Both the position numbers and the translations under genes were made by a program. A DNA stretch of 64,000 nucleotides, from positions 124,001 through 188,000 of the forward strand of contig NZ_LGQZ01000014.1 in assembly GCF_003116015.1 (NCBI RefSeq), read 5' to 3'. Below, piece by piece: positions 9,401 to 18,877 of the stretch. Within the stretch, counting starts at the first letter, position 1, and each line of letters starts with the position of its first letter. Source of the DNA: Azospirillum sp. TSO22-1. Its GTDB lineage: Bacteria; Pseudomonadota; Alphaproteobacteria; Azospirillales; Azospirillaceae. Below the pieces are notes generated by a model, which was not told the origin of the DNA, searched no databases, and saw only the letters and a program-made list of their open reading frames with translations.

Positions 9401-10951
9401 ATGGCCGGGTCGAAAACCTATTACCTGACGACGCCGATCTACTATGTGAACGACGTGCCGCACATCGGGCACGCGTACACGACGCTGGCCTGCGACGTGC
9501 TCGCCCGCTTCAAGCGGCTGGACGGCTTCGACGTCAAGTTCCTCACCGGCACCGACGAGCACGGCCAGAAGGTCGAGAAGTCGGCGCAGGCCGCCGGCAT
9601 CGCGCCACAGGCCTTCACCGACAAGGTGTCGCAGAACTTTCGCGACCTCGTCGGGGTGATGAACTACTCCAACGACGACTTCATCCGCACCACCGAGCCG
9701 CGCCACGTCGCCTCGGTGCAGGCGCTGTGGACGAAGCTGCTGGATGCCGGCGAGATCTACCTGGGCTCTTACGCCGGCTGGTACTCGGTGCGCGACGAGG
9801 CGTTCTACGGCGAGGACGAGCTGACCACCACGCCCACCGGCAAGAAGATCGCCCCGACCGGCGCCGAGTGCGAGTGGGTGGAGGAGCCCAGCTACTTCTT
9901 CCGCCTGTCGGCGTGGCAGGAGCGGCTTCTGGAGTTCTACGACAAGAACCCCGACTTCATCCTGCCGCCGGGCAAGCGCAACGAGGTCATCTCCTTCGTC
10001 AAGTCCGGCCTGAAGGATCTGTCGGTCAGCCGCACGACCTTCAAGTGGGGCATTCCGGTGCCGGGCGACGACGCGCACATCATGTACGTCTGGCTGGACG
10101 CGCTGACCAACTACATCACGGCTGTCGGCTATCCCGACACCACCGGCGAGTACGCCGAGTACTGGCCGGCCGACCTGCACATGGTCGGCAAGGACATCCT
10201 GCGCTTCCACGCCGTCTACTGGCCGGCCTTCCTGATGGCCGCCGGGCTGCAGCCGCCCAAGCGCGTTTTCGCACACGGCTGGTGGACGATCGAGGGGCAG
10301 AAGATGTCCAAGTCGCTCGGCAACGTCATCGCGCCCGAGCAGCTGGTGACCACCTACGGCCTCGACCAGACCCGCTACTTCCTGCTGCGCGAGGTGCCGT
10401 TCGGCAACGACGGCGACTTCAGCCACGCCGCCATGGTGCAGCGGATCAACGGCAATCTCGCCAACGACTACGGCAATCTGGTCCAGCGCGTGCTGTCGAT
10501 GATCAACAAGAACTGCGGCGCCCAGGTGCCGCAGCCCGGCCCCTTCACCGAGGCCGACAACAGGCTGCTGGGCGCTGCCCACGCGCTGCTGCCGGTGGTG
10601 CGGGCGGAGATCGACGTGCAGGCCTTCCACAAGGTGCTGGACGCCATCTGGGCCGTCGTCGGCGACGCCAACCGCTACGTGGATGAGCAGGCGCCCTGGG
10701 CGTTGAAGAAGACCGATCCGCCGCGCATGGGCACAGTGCTGTACGTGCTGGCCGAGACGATCCGCCACCTCGCCATCCTGACGCAGCCGGTGATGCCGGC
10801 GGCCTCGGCGAAGATCCTGGACCAGTTGGGGCAGGGCGAGAAGGTGCGCGGCTTCGGCAATCTCGGCCCCGCCGGCGCGCTGACGGGCGGTACGCCACTG
10901 CCGGCGCCGCAGGGCGTGTTCCCGCGCTTCGTCGAGGAGCCCAAGGCCTGA
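9401..10951 (+). CDS. metG: Methionyl-tRNA synthetase
   Basis: This 516-residue class Ia enzyme attaches methionine to tRNA-Met. The N-terminal catalytic domain shows YYLTTPIYYVNDVPHIGHAY (HIGH motif PHIGH), TGTDEHGQK and, at ~298, KMSKSLGN. It lacks the C-terminal EMAP-like dimerisation domain, matching the shorter alphaproteobacterial form; the zinc-knuckle cysteines of the E. coli type are not seen. The start is the ATG at 9401 after CGGGAG; a GTG 30 bases upstream is less likely. Its stop overlaps the start of tatD by one base. Confidence 0.96.
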   Translation: MAGSKTYYLTTPIYYVNDVPHIGHAYTTLACDVLARFKRLDGFDVKFLTGTDEHGQKVEKSAQAAGIAPQAFTDKVSQNFRDLVGVMNYSNDDFIRTTEPRHVASVQALWTKLLDAGEIYLGSYAGWYSVRDEAFYGEDELTTTPTGKKIAPTGAECEWVEEPSYFFRLSAWQERLLEFYDKNPDFILPPGKRNEVISFVKSGLKDLSVSRTTFKWGIPVPGDDAHIMYVWLDALTNYITAVGYPDTTGEYAEYWPADLHMVGKDILRFHAVYWPAFLMAAGLQPPKRVFAHGWWTIEGQKMSKSLGNVIAPEQLVTTYGLDQTRYFLLREVPFGNDGDFSHAAMVQRINGNLANDYGNLVQRVLSMINKNCGAQVPQPGPFTEADNRLLGAAHALLPVVRAEIDVQAFHKVLDAIWAVVGDANRYVDEQAPWALKKTDPPRMGTVLYVLAETIRHLAILTQPVMPAASAKILDQLGQGEKVRGFGNLGPAGALTGGTPLPAPQGVFPRFVEEPKA

Positions 10952-11748
10952 TGCTGGTCGATAGCCACTGCCATCTCGACTTCCCGGATTTCGCCGAGGA
11001 ACTGGACGCCGTCGTCGAGCGGGCGAGGGCGGCCGGAGTGGGGCGGATGGTCACCATCTGCACCTACTTGACCCGGTTCGAACGCGTGCTGGCCGTCGCC
11101 GAGCGTTTTCCGGACGTCTACTGCTCGCTCGGCGTCCACCCGCACCAAGCGCAGGAGGAGATCGCCGGCGTCTCGGTCGAGCGGCTGATCGAACTCGCCA
11201 AGCACCCCAAGGTGATCGGCATCGGCGAGACGGGCCTCGACTACTACTACGATATGAGCCCGCGCGACGTGCAGCAGGGGTGCTTCCGTCTGCACATCCG
11301 TGCGGCCATGGAAACCGGTCTGCCGCTGATCGTCCACACCCGCGACGCCGACGATGACATCATGCGCATCGTCCGCGAAGAGGCCGCCGGACAGCCGGTG
11401 AAGGGCTTGCTGCACTGCTTCAGTTCCGGCCGGCAAGTGGCTGAAGACGCTATTGATTTCGGTTTTTCTCTGTCGCTGTCGGGGATCGTCACCTTCAAGA
11501 AGTCGGACGACCTGCGCGCCATCGTCAGGGACGTGCCGCTCGATCGCATCCTGGTCGAGACCGATGCGCCCTACCTTGCCCCCATGCCCTACCGTGGCAA
11601 GCGGAACGAGCCGGCCTATGTCGCGCACACCGCCGCCGCGGTCGCCGCGGTGAAAGGAGTGTCAGCCGAGGAGATGGCGCGGATCACCACCGGCAACTTC
11701 TTCCGGCTGTTCGACCGCGTGCCCCAATCCGATCCGGGGCCGGATTGA
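10951..11748 (+). CDS. tatD: TatD-family metal-dependent DNase
   Basis: A 265-residue TIM-barrel hydrolase of the TatD/YcfH family. Metal ligands are visible in DSHCHLDF (residues ~4-11), GETGLDYYY, the VHTRDAD segment, LHCFSSG and ETDAPYLAP near the C-terminus. Family members are Mg-dependent 3'-5' exonucleases. The gene overlaps metG upstream and the next hydrolase downstream by one base or a few, so metG-tatD-MBL forms a coupled block, a frequent arrangement in bacteria (metG-tatD-phnP-like). Confidence 0.94.
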   Translation: MLVDSHCHLDFPDFAEELDAVVERARAAGVGRMVTICTYLTRFERVLAVAERFPDVYCSLGVHPHQAQEEIAGVSVERLIELAKHPKVIGIGETGLDYYYDMSPRDVQQGCFRLHIRAAMETGLPLIVHTRDADDDIMRIVREEAAGQPVKGLLHCFSSGRQVAEDAIDFGFSLSLSGIVTFKKSDDLRAIVRDVPLDRILVETDAPYLAPMPYRGKRNEPAYVAHTAAAVAAVKGVSAEEMARITTGNFFRLFDRVPQSDPGPD

Positions 11749-12515
11749 TGAGGGTCACGGTCCTCGGTTGCGGTGGTTCGTCGGGCGTGCCGGTCATCGG
11801 CAACCAGTGGGGCGACTGCGATTCGACAAACCCGAAGAACCGTCGCACGCGCGCGTCGATCCTGGTGGAGCAGGGCGGGGCCGGCATCCTGGTCGACACC
11901 TCGCCGGACCTGCGCCAGCAGCTTCTTGATGCCGACGTGCAGCGCCTGGACGCGGTGCTGTGGACGCACAACCACGCCGATCACGTGCACGGCCTGGATG
12001 AACTGCGCGAGATCTGCCGCCTCATGGACGCGCCGCTACCGGCCTTCGGCATGGCCAAACATCTGGCGGAGATCGCCCGCCGCTTTGACTACGCCTTTAC
12101 GCCGCTGAATCCGGGCGATCCGATCTACCGGCCGGTCCTGGTGCCGCAGGCCGTCGAAGGGCCGTTCAAGGTGGCCGGCATGTCGGTGGTGCCCTTCGTG
12201 CAGGATCACGGCTGGATGCCCACTTTGGGCTTCCGCTTCGATCGCTTCGCTTACTCCACCGACGTGGTGCGCCTGGACGACGCGGCCTTCGCCGCACTGG
12301 AGGGCATCGAGGTGTGGATCGTCGACTGCGTGCGGGTCGAGCCGCCGCACCCCGTGCATTCGCACCTCGCGCAAACGCTGGAGTGGATCGAGCGCGTGAA
12401 GCCGAAGCGCGCCTACCTCACGCACATGAACCAGACCATGGACTACGAGGCGGTGCGGTGCATCCTGCCGCCGGGCGTCGAGCCGGCGTACGACGGTTTA
12501 GTCATCGACCTCTGA
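11748..12515 (+). CDS. PhnP-like metallo-beta-lactamase-fold phosphodiesterase
   Basis: A 255-residue MBL-fold protein. It starts VTVLGCGGSSGVPVIGN, has the metal motif HNHADHVHGLDEL (~71-83), a QDHG segment, and ends with HLAQTLEWIERVKPKRAYLTHMNQTMDY, matching the PhnP/YcbX-type hydrolases that act on cyclic or nucleotide phosphodiesters. The ATG overlaps the tatD stop (TGATG). Substrate is unknown; the phn operon itself is absent here. It converges with the next gene, whose stop lies only three bases away. Confidence 0.85.
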   Translation: MRVTVLGCGGSSGVPVIGNQWGDCDSTNPKNRRTRASILVEQGGAGILVDTSPDLRQQLLDADVQRLDAVLWTHNHADHVHGLDELREICRLMDAPLPAFGMAKHLAEIARRFDYAFTPLNPGDPIYRPVLVPQAVEGPFKVAGMSVVPFVQDHGWMPTLGFRFDRFAYSTDVVRLDDAAFAALEGIEVWIVDCVRVEPPHPVHSHLAQTLEWIERVKPKRAYLTHMNQTMDYEAVRCILPPGVEPAYDGLVIDL

Positions 12516-12518
12516 TGC

Positions 12519-13709
12519 TCACTCGTCCTCCATCACGTCTTCGCCGACGAACAGAGCGATGCGGCCAGCGATGAAGCGGTCCGCCGCGGCGCGCGCGACT
12601 TGCTCGGCAATCTTCGCGGGAAGCTTGAAATTTTCCTGATAAAGCTTTGATGTGGCGGTGATCGCGGAGGGAAGGGCGGCGACGGCAGCCTTGTGCTGAG
12701 CCTCCGGCCACACCTGATAGTCCTTCCAGCCGCGGAAGGCGGCGACCGCCTTGTCGCGCGCCTCGGCGGCCTTCTTCGCCTCGGGCGAGCGTGGCGCCTC
12801 CAGCAGCGTTCCGGGCGCTATCGAAGCCTGCAGGATGTCGATGGCGAACTGCCGATCGTAGGCGCTCCGGATGGTGATTTCCGGCCCCGGCCCGCCGGCC
12901 GGTTCCATCAGCGCGGCTAGCTTCTTCCATTCCGGCAGGTCGTAAACGGAGTGTATGTCATGGCACAGTTCCGGCATGTCGTCGCGGCTGCCGCCCCAGA
13001 ACGGGCCGAACGCCTCGAAGGCGGGTAGGCCGTGCTTGGCGAACAGGAAGCACGGGGCGTCCAACTCGGTGGTAGACAGCGCGTGGCGCAGGAACAGCAG
13101 AACGCCCGCGGTGTCCGCCCTCGTCACATCGCCGATAGCCCTCATCTCTTCAAGGAGTTCACGGTCATTTGCGAGATCCCGCTCGATGATTTCGCGCGCC
13201 AGTCGGCCAATCTCCACGTCCTTGTCGGGCACCGTCACCGTGCCAGTGTGGTACAGGTAGATCAGCCACGCCTTGGCCGCTGCGCCGTCGTAGCGTTGCA
13301 GTCCGGCTGCGGCGGCCTTCGGATCCTTGAGGATGCCAGCCGCCACGGCGGCCAGACGCTTCTGCGCCGCCTGGGACTGCATCGCCACGTCTTCGCTGCG
13401 CTTCTCGTAAAGCGCCGTGCAAGCCTTTGCCTTGGCTTTGTCGTCGCAGGTGCGGTCGCGCTCGGCCAGCCACGTCGACTGCGTCTGCTTGAGCGCGTCG
13501 CGCTCCGGGCGCGGCGTATAGGCGCCGAGTGTGCCCAACGCCTCGGCCAACTGCTCGTCGCGCGCGCGCAGGTCAGCATTGCCGCAGACCGCCCGCGCCA
13601 CGACGCCCGACGGCTTGCGGCAGTCGAGACTCTGAGCATGCACTGGCGCTGCCACGGCGCAGAGCGTGAGAACGAGGCTTGGGAACCAACAGAGCGGTGA
13701 ACGTGTCAT
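12519..13709 (-). CDS. Secreted protein with N-terminal LprI-type (DUF1311) domain
   Basis: This 396-residue protein begins with a signal peptide (FPSLVLTLCAVAAPVHAQ) and an LprI/DUF1311 domain: SLDCRKP, VARAVCGNADLRARDEQLAEAL, QTQSTWLAERDRTC and a further cysteine. LprI of Mycobacterium is a periplasmic lysozyme inhibitor, but most relatives are uncharacterised. The remaining ~280 residues are not recognised and contain several Cys and Trp residues. The ATG at 13709 gives the signal peptide; the reading frame stays open 36 codons further upstream. A second LprI-type gene sits at 56169-56960. Function unknown. Confidence 0.7.
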   Translation of the reverse strand: MTRSPLCWFPSLVLTLCAVAAPVHAQSLDCRKPSGVVARAVCGNADLRARDEQLAEALGTLGAYTPRPERDALKQTQSTWLAERDRTCDDKAKAKACTALYEKRSEDVAMQSQAAQKRLAAVAAGILKDPKAAAAGLQRYDGAAAKAWLIYLYHTGTVTVPDKDVEIGRLAREIIERDLANDRELLEEMRAIGDVTRADTAGVLLFLRHALSTTELDAPCFLFAKHGLPAFEAFGPFWGGSRDDMPELCHDIHSVYDLPEWKKLAALMEPAGGPGPEITIRSAYDRQFAIDILQASIAPGTLLEAPRSPEAKKAAEARDKAVAAFRGWKDYQVWPEAQHKAAVAALPSAITATSKLYQENFKLPAKIAEQVARAAADRFIAGRIALFVGEDVMEDE

Positions 13710-13912
13710 GGAGGACGACCGCGCTTGCGGAGAAGGACGGCGGAGCTTAACCAACACTGGGCGCCACGGGAAGCGCACACCGCCCTGCCCACCCTTCACT
13801 TTTATTTCCATAATCACGCTTATGCGATCTTTGTTCGCATCGGGGCGGCGGGCTTTCCCATGGCAGGCCGGTCGGTTAAGGTCGGGGGCCCACTCCGTAC
13901 CCAGAGCTGACC

Positions 13913-14719
13913 ATGGCCCGCAACACAGACCGCCTGCTCGACATCATGGCCCGCCTGCGCGACCCGCAGAATGGCTGCCCCTGGGATCTCGAGCAGACCT
14001 ACCGGACCATCGCGCCGCACACGATCGAAGAGGCCTACGAGGTTGCCGACGCCATCGAGAAAGGCGATATGGCGGCCCTGCGCGAGGAACTGGGCGATCT
14101 GCTGTTCCAGGTCGTCTACTACAGCCAGTTCGCGCGCGAGGAAGGCCTGTTCGACTTCGATGAGGTGGCCGGTGTGATCGCCGACAAGATGATCAGCCGC
14201 CACCCGCACGTCTTCGGCTCCGAGGAGATCCGTACGGCCGAGCACCAGACCTCCCGCTGGGAGGAGCACAAGGCGGCCGAGCGCGCCGCCAAGGCCGCGG
14301 CGCAAGGGCAGGCGCCGCCGTCGGCGCTGGACGGGGTGATCGCCGGCCTCCCTGCCCTCACCCGCGCGCTGAAGCTGCAGAAACGCGCCGCGCGCGTCGG
14401 CTTCGACTGGACCGATGCGCGCGACATCCTCGACAAGATCGAGGAGGAAGTCGGTGAATTGCGCGCCGAGATCGACGGCGGTGCCGCCCAGGAGCGCGTC
14501 GCCGACGAACTGGGTGACCTGCTGTTCGCCCTGGTCAACCTCGCCCGCCGGCTGGAGGTGGATCCGGAAAGTGCTCTGCGCGGCACCAACACCAAGTTCG
14601 AGCGCCGCTTCCACCGGATCGAGGACCTGCTCGGCGAACAGGGTCGCAAGCCGGCCGACGCCACGCTCGACGAGATGGAGGCGTTCTGGCAGCAAGCCAA
14701 GCGCGAAGAAGCGAAATAG
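13913..14719 (+). CDS. mazG: Nucleoside triphosphate pyrophosphohydrolase MazG
   Basis: This 268-residue enzyme has two tandem MazG domains. The first (residues ~1-110) contains GCPWDLEQTYRTIAPHTIEEAYEV and EELGDLLFQVVYY; the second (~160-230) contains RVGFDWTDARDILDKIEEEVGEL and DELGDLLFALVNLAR. The EExxE...ExxD metal-binding pattern is present in both. It hydrolyses (d)NTPs to monophosphates and may limit (p)ppGpp or damaged nucleotides. In related genomes mazG lies close to hflX and hfq, as here. A four-transmembrane YnfA gene follows 12 bases later. Confidence 0.93.
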   Translation: MARNTDRLLDIMARLRDPQNGCPWDLEQTYRTIAPHTIEEAYEVADAIEKGDMAALREELGDLLFQVVYYSQFAREEGLFDFDEVAGVIADKMISRHPHVFGSEEIRTAEHQTSRWEEHKAAERAAKAAAQGQAPPSALDGVIAGLPALTRALKLQKRAARVGFDWTDARDILDKIEEEVGELRAEIDGGAAQERVADELGDLLFALVNLARRLEVDPESALRGTNTKFERRFHRIEDLLGEQGRKPADATLDEMEAFWQQAKREEAK

Positions 14720-14731
14720 CGGTTCGCTATC

Positions 14732-15061
14732 ATGGCCGCCGCTCTCCTGATCTACGCGGGCGCCGCGCTGGCGGAGATCGCCGGGTGCTTCGCGTTCTGG
14801 GCGTGGCTGCGGCTGGGCAAGTCCGCGCTGTGGCTGCTGCCCGGACTGCTCAGCCTGACGCTGTTCGCGTGGCTGCTTACCCGCGTTGACGCAGCCTTCG
14901 CCGGACGGGCGTATGCGGCGTACGGCGGCGTCTACATCGCGGCGTCGCTGGCGTGGCTGTGGGCGGTCGAAGGCAGCCGGCCGGACCGCTGGGATCTGGC
15001 CGGCGCGGCCGTCTGCCTGCTCGGCGCCGCGGTGATCCTCTTCGCCCCACGCGGCGCCTGA
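14732..15061 (+). CDS. ynfA: YnfA family (UPF0060) small membrane protein
   Basis: A 109-residue protein with four hydrophobic segments, starting [26 protein letters not shown] and ending [21 protein letters not shown], including the conserved [18 protein letters not shown] stretch and GSRPDRWD loop. This is the UPF0060/YnfA family, an inner-membrane protein related to small multidrug resistance transporters. Length matches the family (~108). It is probably co-transcribed with mazG. Converges with the inositol monophosphatase gene five bases away. Confidence 0.9.
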   Translation: MAAALLIYAGAALAEIAGCFAFWAWLRLGKSALWLLPGLLSLTLFAWLLTRVDAAFAGRAYAAYGGVYIAASLAWLWAVEGSRPDRWDLAGAAVCLLGAAVILFAPRGA

Positions 15062-15066
15062 CGCGC

Positions 15067-15879
15067 TCAGCCGTAGAGCGTGTCGCGCAGGGTGGTCCAG
15101 CTGTCGCGGTCGGGGGCGATCATCACGCTGCCCTCCAAGACCGTGGGGGCGTAGGGGCGGCCGTCCACCAGCGCCGCGTAGCCGCCGGCCTCGGCGTGCA
15201 GCAGCATGCCGGCCGCGTGGTCCCACGGCATCAGCTTGTGGTACACCGAGAAGTGAGCCACGCCGTCCAGCAGGCGCAGGTATTCGTGCGCGGCGCAGGC
15301 GAGGCAGACGACCTCCTTCACGGCCGGCTTGCGGGCGTTCAGGCGGGCGGTGGTCGCCTCGCCGGCGTAGCGGACGGACAGCGCGCCGACCATGTCCGCC
15401 ACCGGCACCGGGGCCGCCACACGGAGCCGGCGGCTGCCCAGCCAGGCGCCCTGCCCCTTCGCCCCGACCGCGGTGCGGCCCGTGCACGGGTCGTGGATCC
15501 AGCCGGCCAGCGTCTCGCCGCCCCGCACGTAGGCGACCATCACCGCGAAGGTCGGGTTGCCGCCGGCGAAGTTGATGGTGCCGTCGATGGGGTCGATGAT
15601 CCACACCGGCTCCTCGCCGAACACCCGCTTCAGCACCGTCGGGTCGGCGGCCACCGCCTCCTCGCCGATCACGGTGCTGCCGGGCACGAGGTCGCGCAGC
15701 CGCGGGCTGAGCACGCGCTCGGCGGCCTCGTCGGCGACGGTCACCAGGTCGGTCGGGCCGGTCTTCTGGCGGATGTCCTCCGCCGAGAGCTGGCGGAAGC
15801 GCGGAAGGATCTCGCTCTCCGCGACTTCCCGGATGAGGGCGGAGACGCGGTCGAGGTCGGGCAGCGTGGTGCGGGTCAC
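15067..15879 (-). CDS. Inositol monophosphatase family protein
   Basis: This 270-residue phosphatase carries the family motifs: TDLVTVADEAAE, GEE (VIGEEAV), WIIDPIDGTINF (metal-binding DPIDGT at ~90) and the second motif PWDHAAGMLLHAEAGG. Such enzymes dephosphorylate inositol phosphate, 3'-phosphoadenosine phosphate or histidinol phosphate; the exact substrate is not evident. The GTG start overlaps the stop of the upstream proline-rich gene (GTGA), indicating translational coupling. The longer upstream frame is a shadow of that gene. Confidence 0.88.
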   Translation of the reverse strand: MTRTTLPDLDRVSALIREVAESEILPRFRQLSAEDIRQKTGPTDLVTVADEAAERVLSPRLRDLVPGSTVIGEEAVAADPTVLKRVFGEEPVWIIDPIDGTINFAGGNPTFAVMVAYVRGGETLAGWIHDPCTGRTAVGAKGQGAWLGSRRLRVAAPVPVADMVGALSVRYAGEATTARLNARKPAVKEVVCLACAAHEYLRLLDGVAHFSVYHKLMPWDHAAGMLLHAEAGGYAALVDGRPYAPTVLEGSVMIAPDRDSWTTLRDTLYG

Positions 15880-16463
15880 GGTTTGACCGGGGCCTTCTGT
15901 TTGGGGTCGGACTTGCCGGGGGGCGGTTTCGGGGCAACAGGCTTCGGCGGAGCCAGTTCCATGGTGGTGCTGCCGTCCTGCGGCGGGCCGGGCATCGGCA
16001 CCTTGCCCTCCAGGCCGGCTTCCTTCATCGCCTTGACGAGCGCGTCGTAGGTGGCCTGATCGGCCGCCGGATTCGGCTCCGGCGGCGGGCCGACCAGCGG
16101 GCCGCCCACGGCGGGCTCGCGCGGCGCGTTGGGATCGGGAGGCGGCGGCGGTTCGGTCGCCTTTGCTTCCTTCTTCTCGGGCTCGGGCGGCGGTGCGGGA
16201 GGCGGTGGCGGGCGCCATTTCTTGAAGCACTCGACGAAGTCCCCGTCCTTGCATTGCTCGACCAGCAGTTCGCGCGGGTCGGGGCCGAGCACCACCGGAC
16301 CGGCGGGCGCCAGCGGCATCTCCGGCGGCGCCTTGGGCAGGGGCGGCTCCGGCGAATCGTCGGCGTCCTGGGCGGACGCCGGCGCCGTGGCGAGCAGCAG
16401 AAGGAACAGAGCGACGAGCGCGCGCACGGGAGTCCGCGGGGTGGATGGAGCCTCAGCCAGCAT
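15876..16463 (-). CDS. Proline-rich secreted protein of unknown function
   Basis: This 195-residue protein has a signal peptide (VRALVALFLLLLATAPASA) and a mature part dominated by Pro, Glu, Ala and Lys, with repeated PPP and PEP groups. Two less biased islands may be folded: VVLGPDPRELLVEQCKDGDF with a Cys pair (QCKDG, VECFKKW), and DQATYDALVKAMKEAGLEG. I recognise no family. Its stop overlaps the inositol monophosphatase start by 4 bases. The predicted start lacks a clear ribosome site. Could be a periplasmic structural or linker protein; no function is proposed. Confidence 0.6.
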   Translation of the reverse strand: MLAEAPSTPRTPVRALVALFLLLLATAPASAQDADDSPEPPLPKAPPEMPLAPAGPVVLGPDPRELLVEQCKDGDFVECFKKWRPPPPPAPPPEPEKKEAKATEPPPPPDPNAPREPAVGGPLVGPPPEPNPAADQATYDALVKAMKEAGLEGKVPMPGPPQDGSTTMELAPPKPVAPKPPPGKSDPKQKAPVKP

Positions 16464-16515
16464 TATGGAACCGGCGGGGCTCCGCCGCCACGGACAAATC
16501 CATGGCACCCTGCCC

Positions 16516-17856
16516 TCACGCGCTGGCCGAGAAGCGCTTCTCGAAGCGCGCCAGGTCGGCCGGGTCGAGCGCCACGTGCAGATGCGCGTGCGCCTCGTCG
16601 TCGCGGCGCTCCAGCACCTCGCCGCGGTCGTACAGCCACGCCAGCGCCGCCCCGTTGCCGAGGTCGATGGACAGGTCCACCACCTGACGGCCGAGGTTCA
16701 TGCGCTGGTCGAGCAGCGCGTCCAGCGCCTCGATCCCCTGCCCCGTCAGCGCCGAGACGCAGACCTGCCGCGGGTCGCGCCGGGCCTGGGCGGCGAGCGC
16801 GTCGCGCTCCTCCGCGTCCAGGCAGTCGATCTTGTTCAGCACCTCGACGACGCGATCGTCGGTCTCCGGGTCGATGCCGATGTCGCGCAGCACCGCGGCC
16901 ACGTCGTCGCGCTGCGCCTCGGTGTCGAGGTGCGAGATGTCGCGCACGTGCAGGATGATGTCGGCGCCGTCCACCTCCTCCAGCGTGGCGCGGAACGCCT
17001 CGACCAGATGGTGCGGCAGGTCGGAGATGAAGCCCACCGTGTCCGACAGGATCACCTTGCGGCCCGAGGGCAGCGTCACCTGCCGCATGGTCGGGTCCAG
17101 CGTGGCGAACAGCAGGTCCTTGGCGAACACGTCGGCGTTGGCCAGCCGATTGAACAGCGTGGACTTGCCGGCGTTGGTGTAGCCGACCAGCGCCACCACC
17201 GGGTACGGCACCTTGGCGCGCGCCTTGCGGTGCAGGCCGCGGGTGCGCCGGACGTCCTCGAGTTCCTTCTTGATCTTGATGATGCGGTCGCCGATCAGGC
17301 GGCGGTCCATCTCCAGCTGTGATTCGCCGGGGCCGCCCAGGAAGCCGAAGCCGCCGCGCTGGCGTTCCAGGTGGGTCCATGACCGAACGAGGCGCGACTT
17401 CTGGTAGGTCAGCGACGCCAGCTCGACCTGAAGCTGGCCTTCCCGGGTGCGGGCGCGGGCGCCGAAGATCTCCAGGATCAGGCCGGTGCGGTCGATGACC
17501 TTGGCCTTGACGCCCTTTTCCAGGTTGCGCTGCTGCACCGGGCTGAGCGCGTGGTCGATGACGACGAGCGACGCCTCGCTCTCCTCCACCACCTGGGCGA
17601 GGTGCTCGACGGTGCCCGAGCCGAGCAGCGTGGACGGGTGCGGCCGGCTGACGCGCGCGCACTCGGCGTACACGACCTCCAGCTCGATCGCCTGGGCGAG
17701 GCCGACAGCCTCCTCCAGGCAAGCCTCCGGCGCGCGCGGCGCCTCGTGGGCGTCGCGGAGCACCGGATGAACGACGATGGCTCGGCCGGAGCCGTGCGAT
17801 TCGCGGGAGTCGCCGCCGGGCGGCGTACCGTTCGAGAAGCCGTTAATTGCCTTCAC
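16516..17856 (-). CDS. hflX: GTPase HflX
   Basis: A 446-residue ribosome-associated GTPase that helps rescue or split stalled 70S ribosomes. The N-terminal HflX domain (to ~190) includes [14 protein letters not shown] and [12 protein letters not shown], followed by a helical linker ([15 protein letters not shown]) and the G domain: G1 GYTNAGKST (~208-216), G3 DTVGF and G4 NKID. The GTG at 17856 overlaps the hfq 3' end by 14 bases; the ribosome site AAGGAAG is unusually close to it, so the start is uncertain. The hfq-hflX pair is conserved in many proteobacteria. Confidence 0.93.
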   Translation of the reverse strand: MKAINGFSNGTPPGGDSRESHGSGRAIVVHPVLRDAHEAPRAPEACLEEAVGLAQAIELEVVYAECARVSRPHPSTLLGSGTVEHLAQVVEESEASLVVIDHALSPVQQRNLEKGVKAKVIDRTGLILEIFGARARTREGQLQVELASLTYQKSRLVRSWTHLERQRGGFGFLGGPGESQLEMDRRLIGDRIIKIKKELEDVRRTRGLHRKARAKVPYPVVALVGYTNAGKSTLFNRLANADVFAKDLLFATLDPTMRQVTLPSGRKVILSDTVGFISDLPHHLVEAFRATLEEVDGADIILHVRDISHLDTEAQRDDVAAVLRDIGIDPETDDRVVEVLNKIDCLDAEERDALAAQARRDPRQVCVSALTGQGIEALDALLDQRMNLGRQVVDLSIDLGNGAALAWLYDRGEVLERRDDEAHAHLHVALDPADLARFEKRFSASA

Positions 17857-18091
17857 CTTCCTTGGGCGGTTCGAAGAGCTGGATCGGATGCGCCGGCATC
17901 ACGGTGGAGATCGCGTGCTTGTAGACCAGCTGCGAATGCGCGTCCCGCCGCAGCAGGACAGAGAAGTTGTCGAACCAGGTGATGATGCCCTGAAGTTTGA
18001 CGCCGTTCACCAGGAAGACCGTCACGGGAGTCTTGTTCTTTCGGACGTGGTTGAGAAAGACGTCCTGCACATTCTGGCTTTTTTCAGACAT
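17843..18091 (-). CDS. hfq: RNA chaperone Hfq
   Basis: This 82-residue Sm-like hexameric RNA chaperone mediates small RNA-mRNA pairing. Visible are Sm1 ([25 protein letters not shown]) and Sm2 ([10 protein letters not shown]) with the proximal-face residues Q, F and YKH. Length fits the short alphaproteobacterial type with a brief C-terminal tail (EPPKEGEGN). In Azospirillum and relatives Hfq (NrfA) influences nitrogen fixation gene expression, which suits its position next to the ntr genes. The gap to the upstream HAD gene holds a small hairpin at 18123-18139. Confidence 0.97.
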   Translation of the reverse strand: MSEKSQNVQDVFLNHVRKNKTPVTVFLVNGVKLQGIITWFDNFSVLLRRDAHSQLVYKHAISTVMPAHPIQLFEPPKEGEGN

Positions 18092-18163
18092 GTCGGTGTG
18101 CCCCCTTCTTCAATGTTTATTGGGGCTCCTCAAGAGCCCACTCCCCGCACCAGAGTTTATCGT

Positions 18164-18877
18164 TCAGTCTGCCGAACCCGTCCCATCCGGAGCTTGCACG
18201 GATATGGTATCACCGATACGCCGCACCAAGCCACTCAGCGTGTCACAGGTGTCGTATCGATGCGCTGGCGGGAAACGGCCGAAGCCCTCCCCCTCCGCGG
18301 CGCCCACCAGAACCGGCACGAGTCCGGCGGCATGGGCGCATTCCATGTCGATGTCGGCATCCCCGATGAACCACACCTCGCGCGACGGCGCAATCCCCGA
18401 CGGTGCAAGGGCCATGTGCACGGGCGCGCAGTGCGGCTTGTCCGCCTCAGCGTCCTGGGCGCCGACGAGACGGCCGAAGAAGCGCGTCCAGCCCAGCTTG
18501 TCCGCCTCGGCGCGCAGGAACCGGCCGGTCTTGTTGGAGACTACCGCTTGGTAGACGCCGTGTGCGGCGAAGCTTTCCAGCAGGGCTTCGGCGCCGGGAA
18601 TCGGGCGCAGGTGGTCCAGGTGGTGCGCCTCGAAATAGGCGTAGAACTGGTCGCGCGCCTCGGTCCAGCGCTCGCCGAAAATGCGGGGGAAGCTGTCGCG
18701 CAGCGACTGTTTGATCCGTTCGCGCGATTCCTCCTCGGTCCACGGCCGTTGGCCATGCTGCTCGAGGGCGTGGTTCAGCGCGGCGCGAATCGTGCCCCAG
18801 TTGTCGACCAGGGTGTTGTCCCAGTCGTACAGCACCGCGCGCGGCAGCGCCGGCGACTCGGTCGAGGTGTGGATCAC
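18164..18877 (-). CDS. HAD-superfamily phosphatase (phosphoglycolate phosphatase-like)
   Basis: A 237-residue HAD-IA hydrolase: motif I YDWDNTLVDNW (nucleophile Asp at ~18), motif II VVSNKTG, the motif III lysine near EADKPHC, and motif IV FIGDADIDMECA. A helical cap lies between motifs I and II. Related to Gph-type phosphatases, but the substrate cannot be deduced. The GTG start overlaps the transaminase stop by 4 bases. It sits between dat and hfq, an insertion into the usual dat-hfq order. Confidence 0.82.
   Translation of the reverse strand: MIHTSTESPALPRAVLYDWDNTLVDNWGTIRAALNHALEQHGQRPWTEEESRERIKQSLRDSFPRIFGERWTEARDQFYAYFEAHHLDHLRPIPGAEALLESFAAHGVYQAVVSNKTGRFLRAEADKLGWTRFFGRLVGAQDAEADKPHCAPVHMALAPSGIAPSREVWFIGDADIDMECAHAAGLVPVLVGAAEGEGFGRFPPAHRYDTCDTLSGLVRRIGDTISVQAPDGTGSAD

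Noticed and set aside
8426-10768. 780-codon minus-strand frame across holB and metG
   Set aside because: Shadow of two well-supported plus-strand genes, composition biased to Arg, Gly, Val, His; no recognised domain.
18123-18139. Small hairpin between the HAD gene and hfq
   Set aside because: 6-bp stem and no U run; too weak to call a terminator, and hfq may be read from the upstream transcript.
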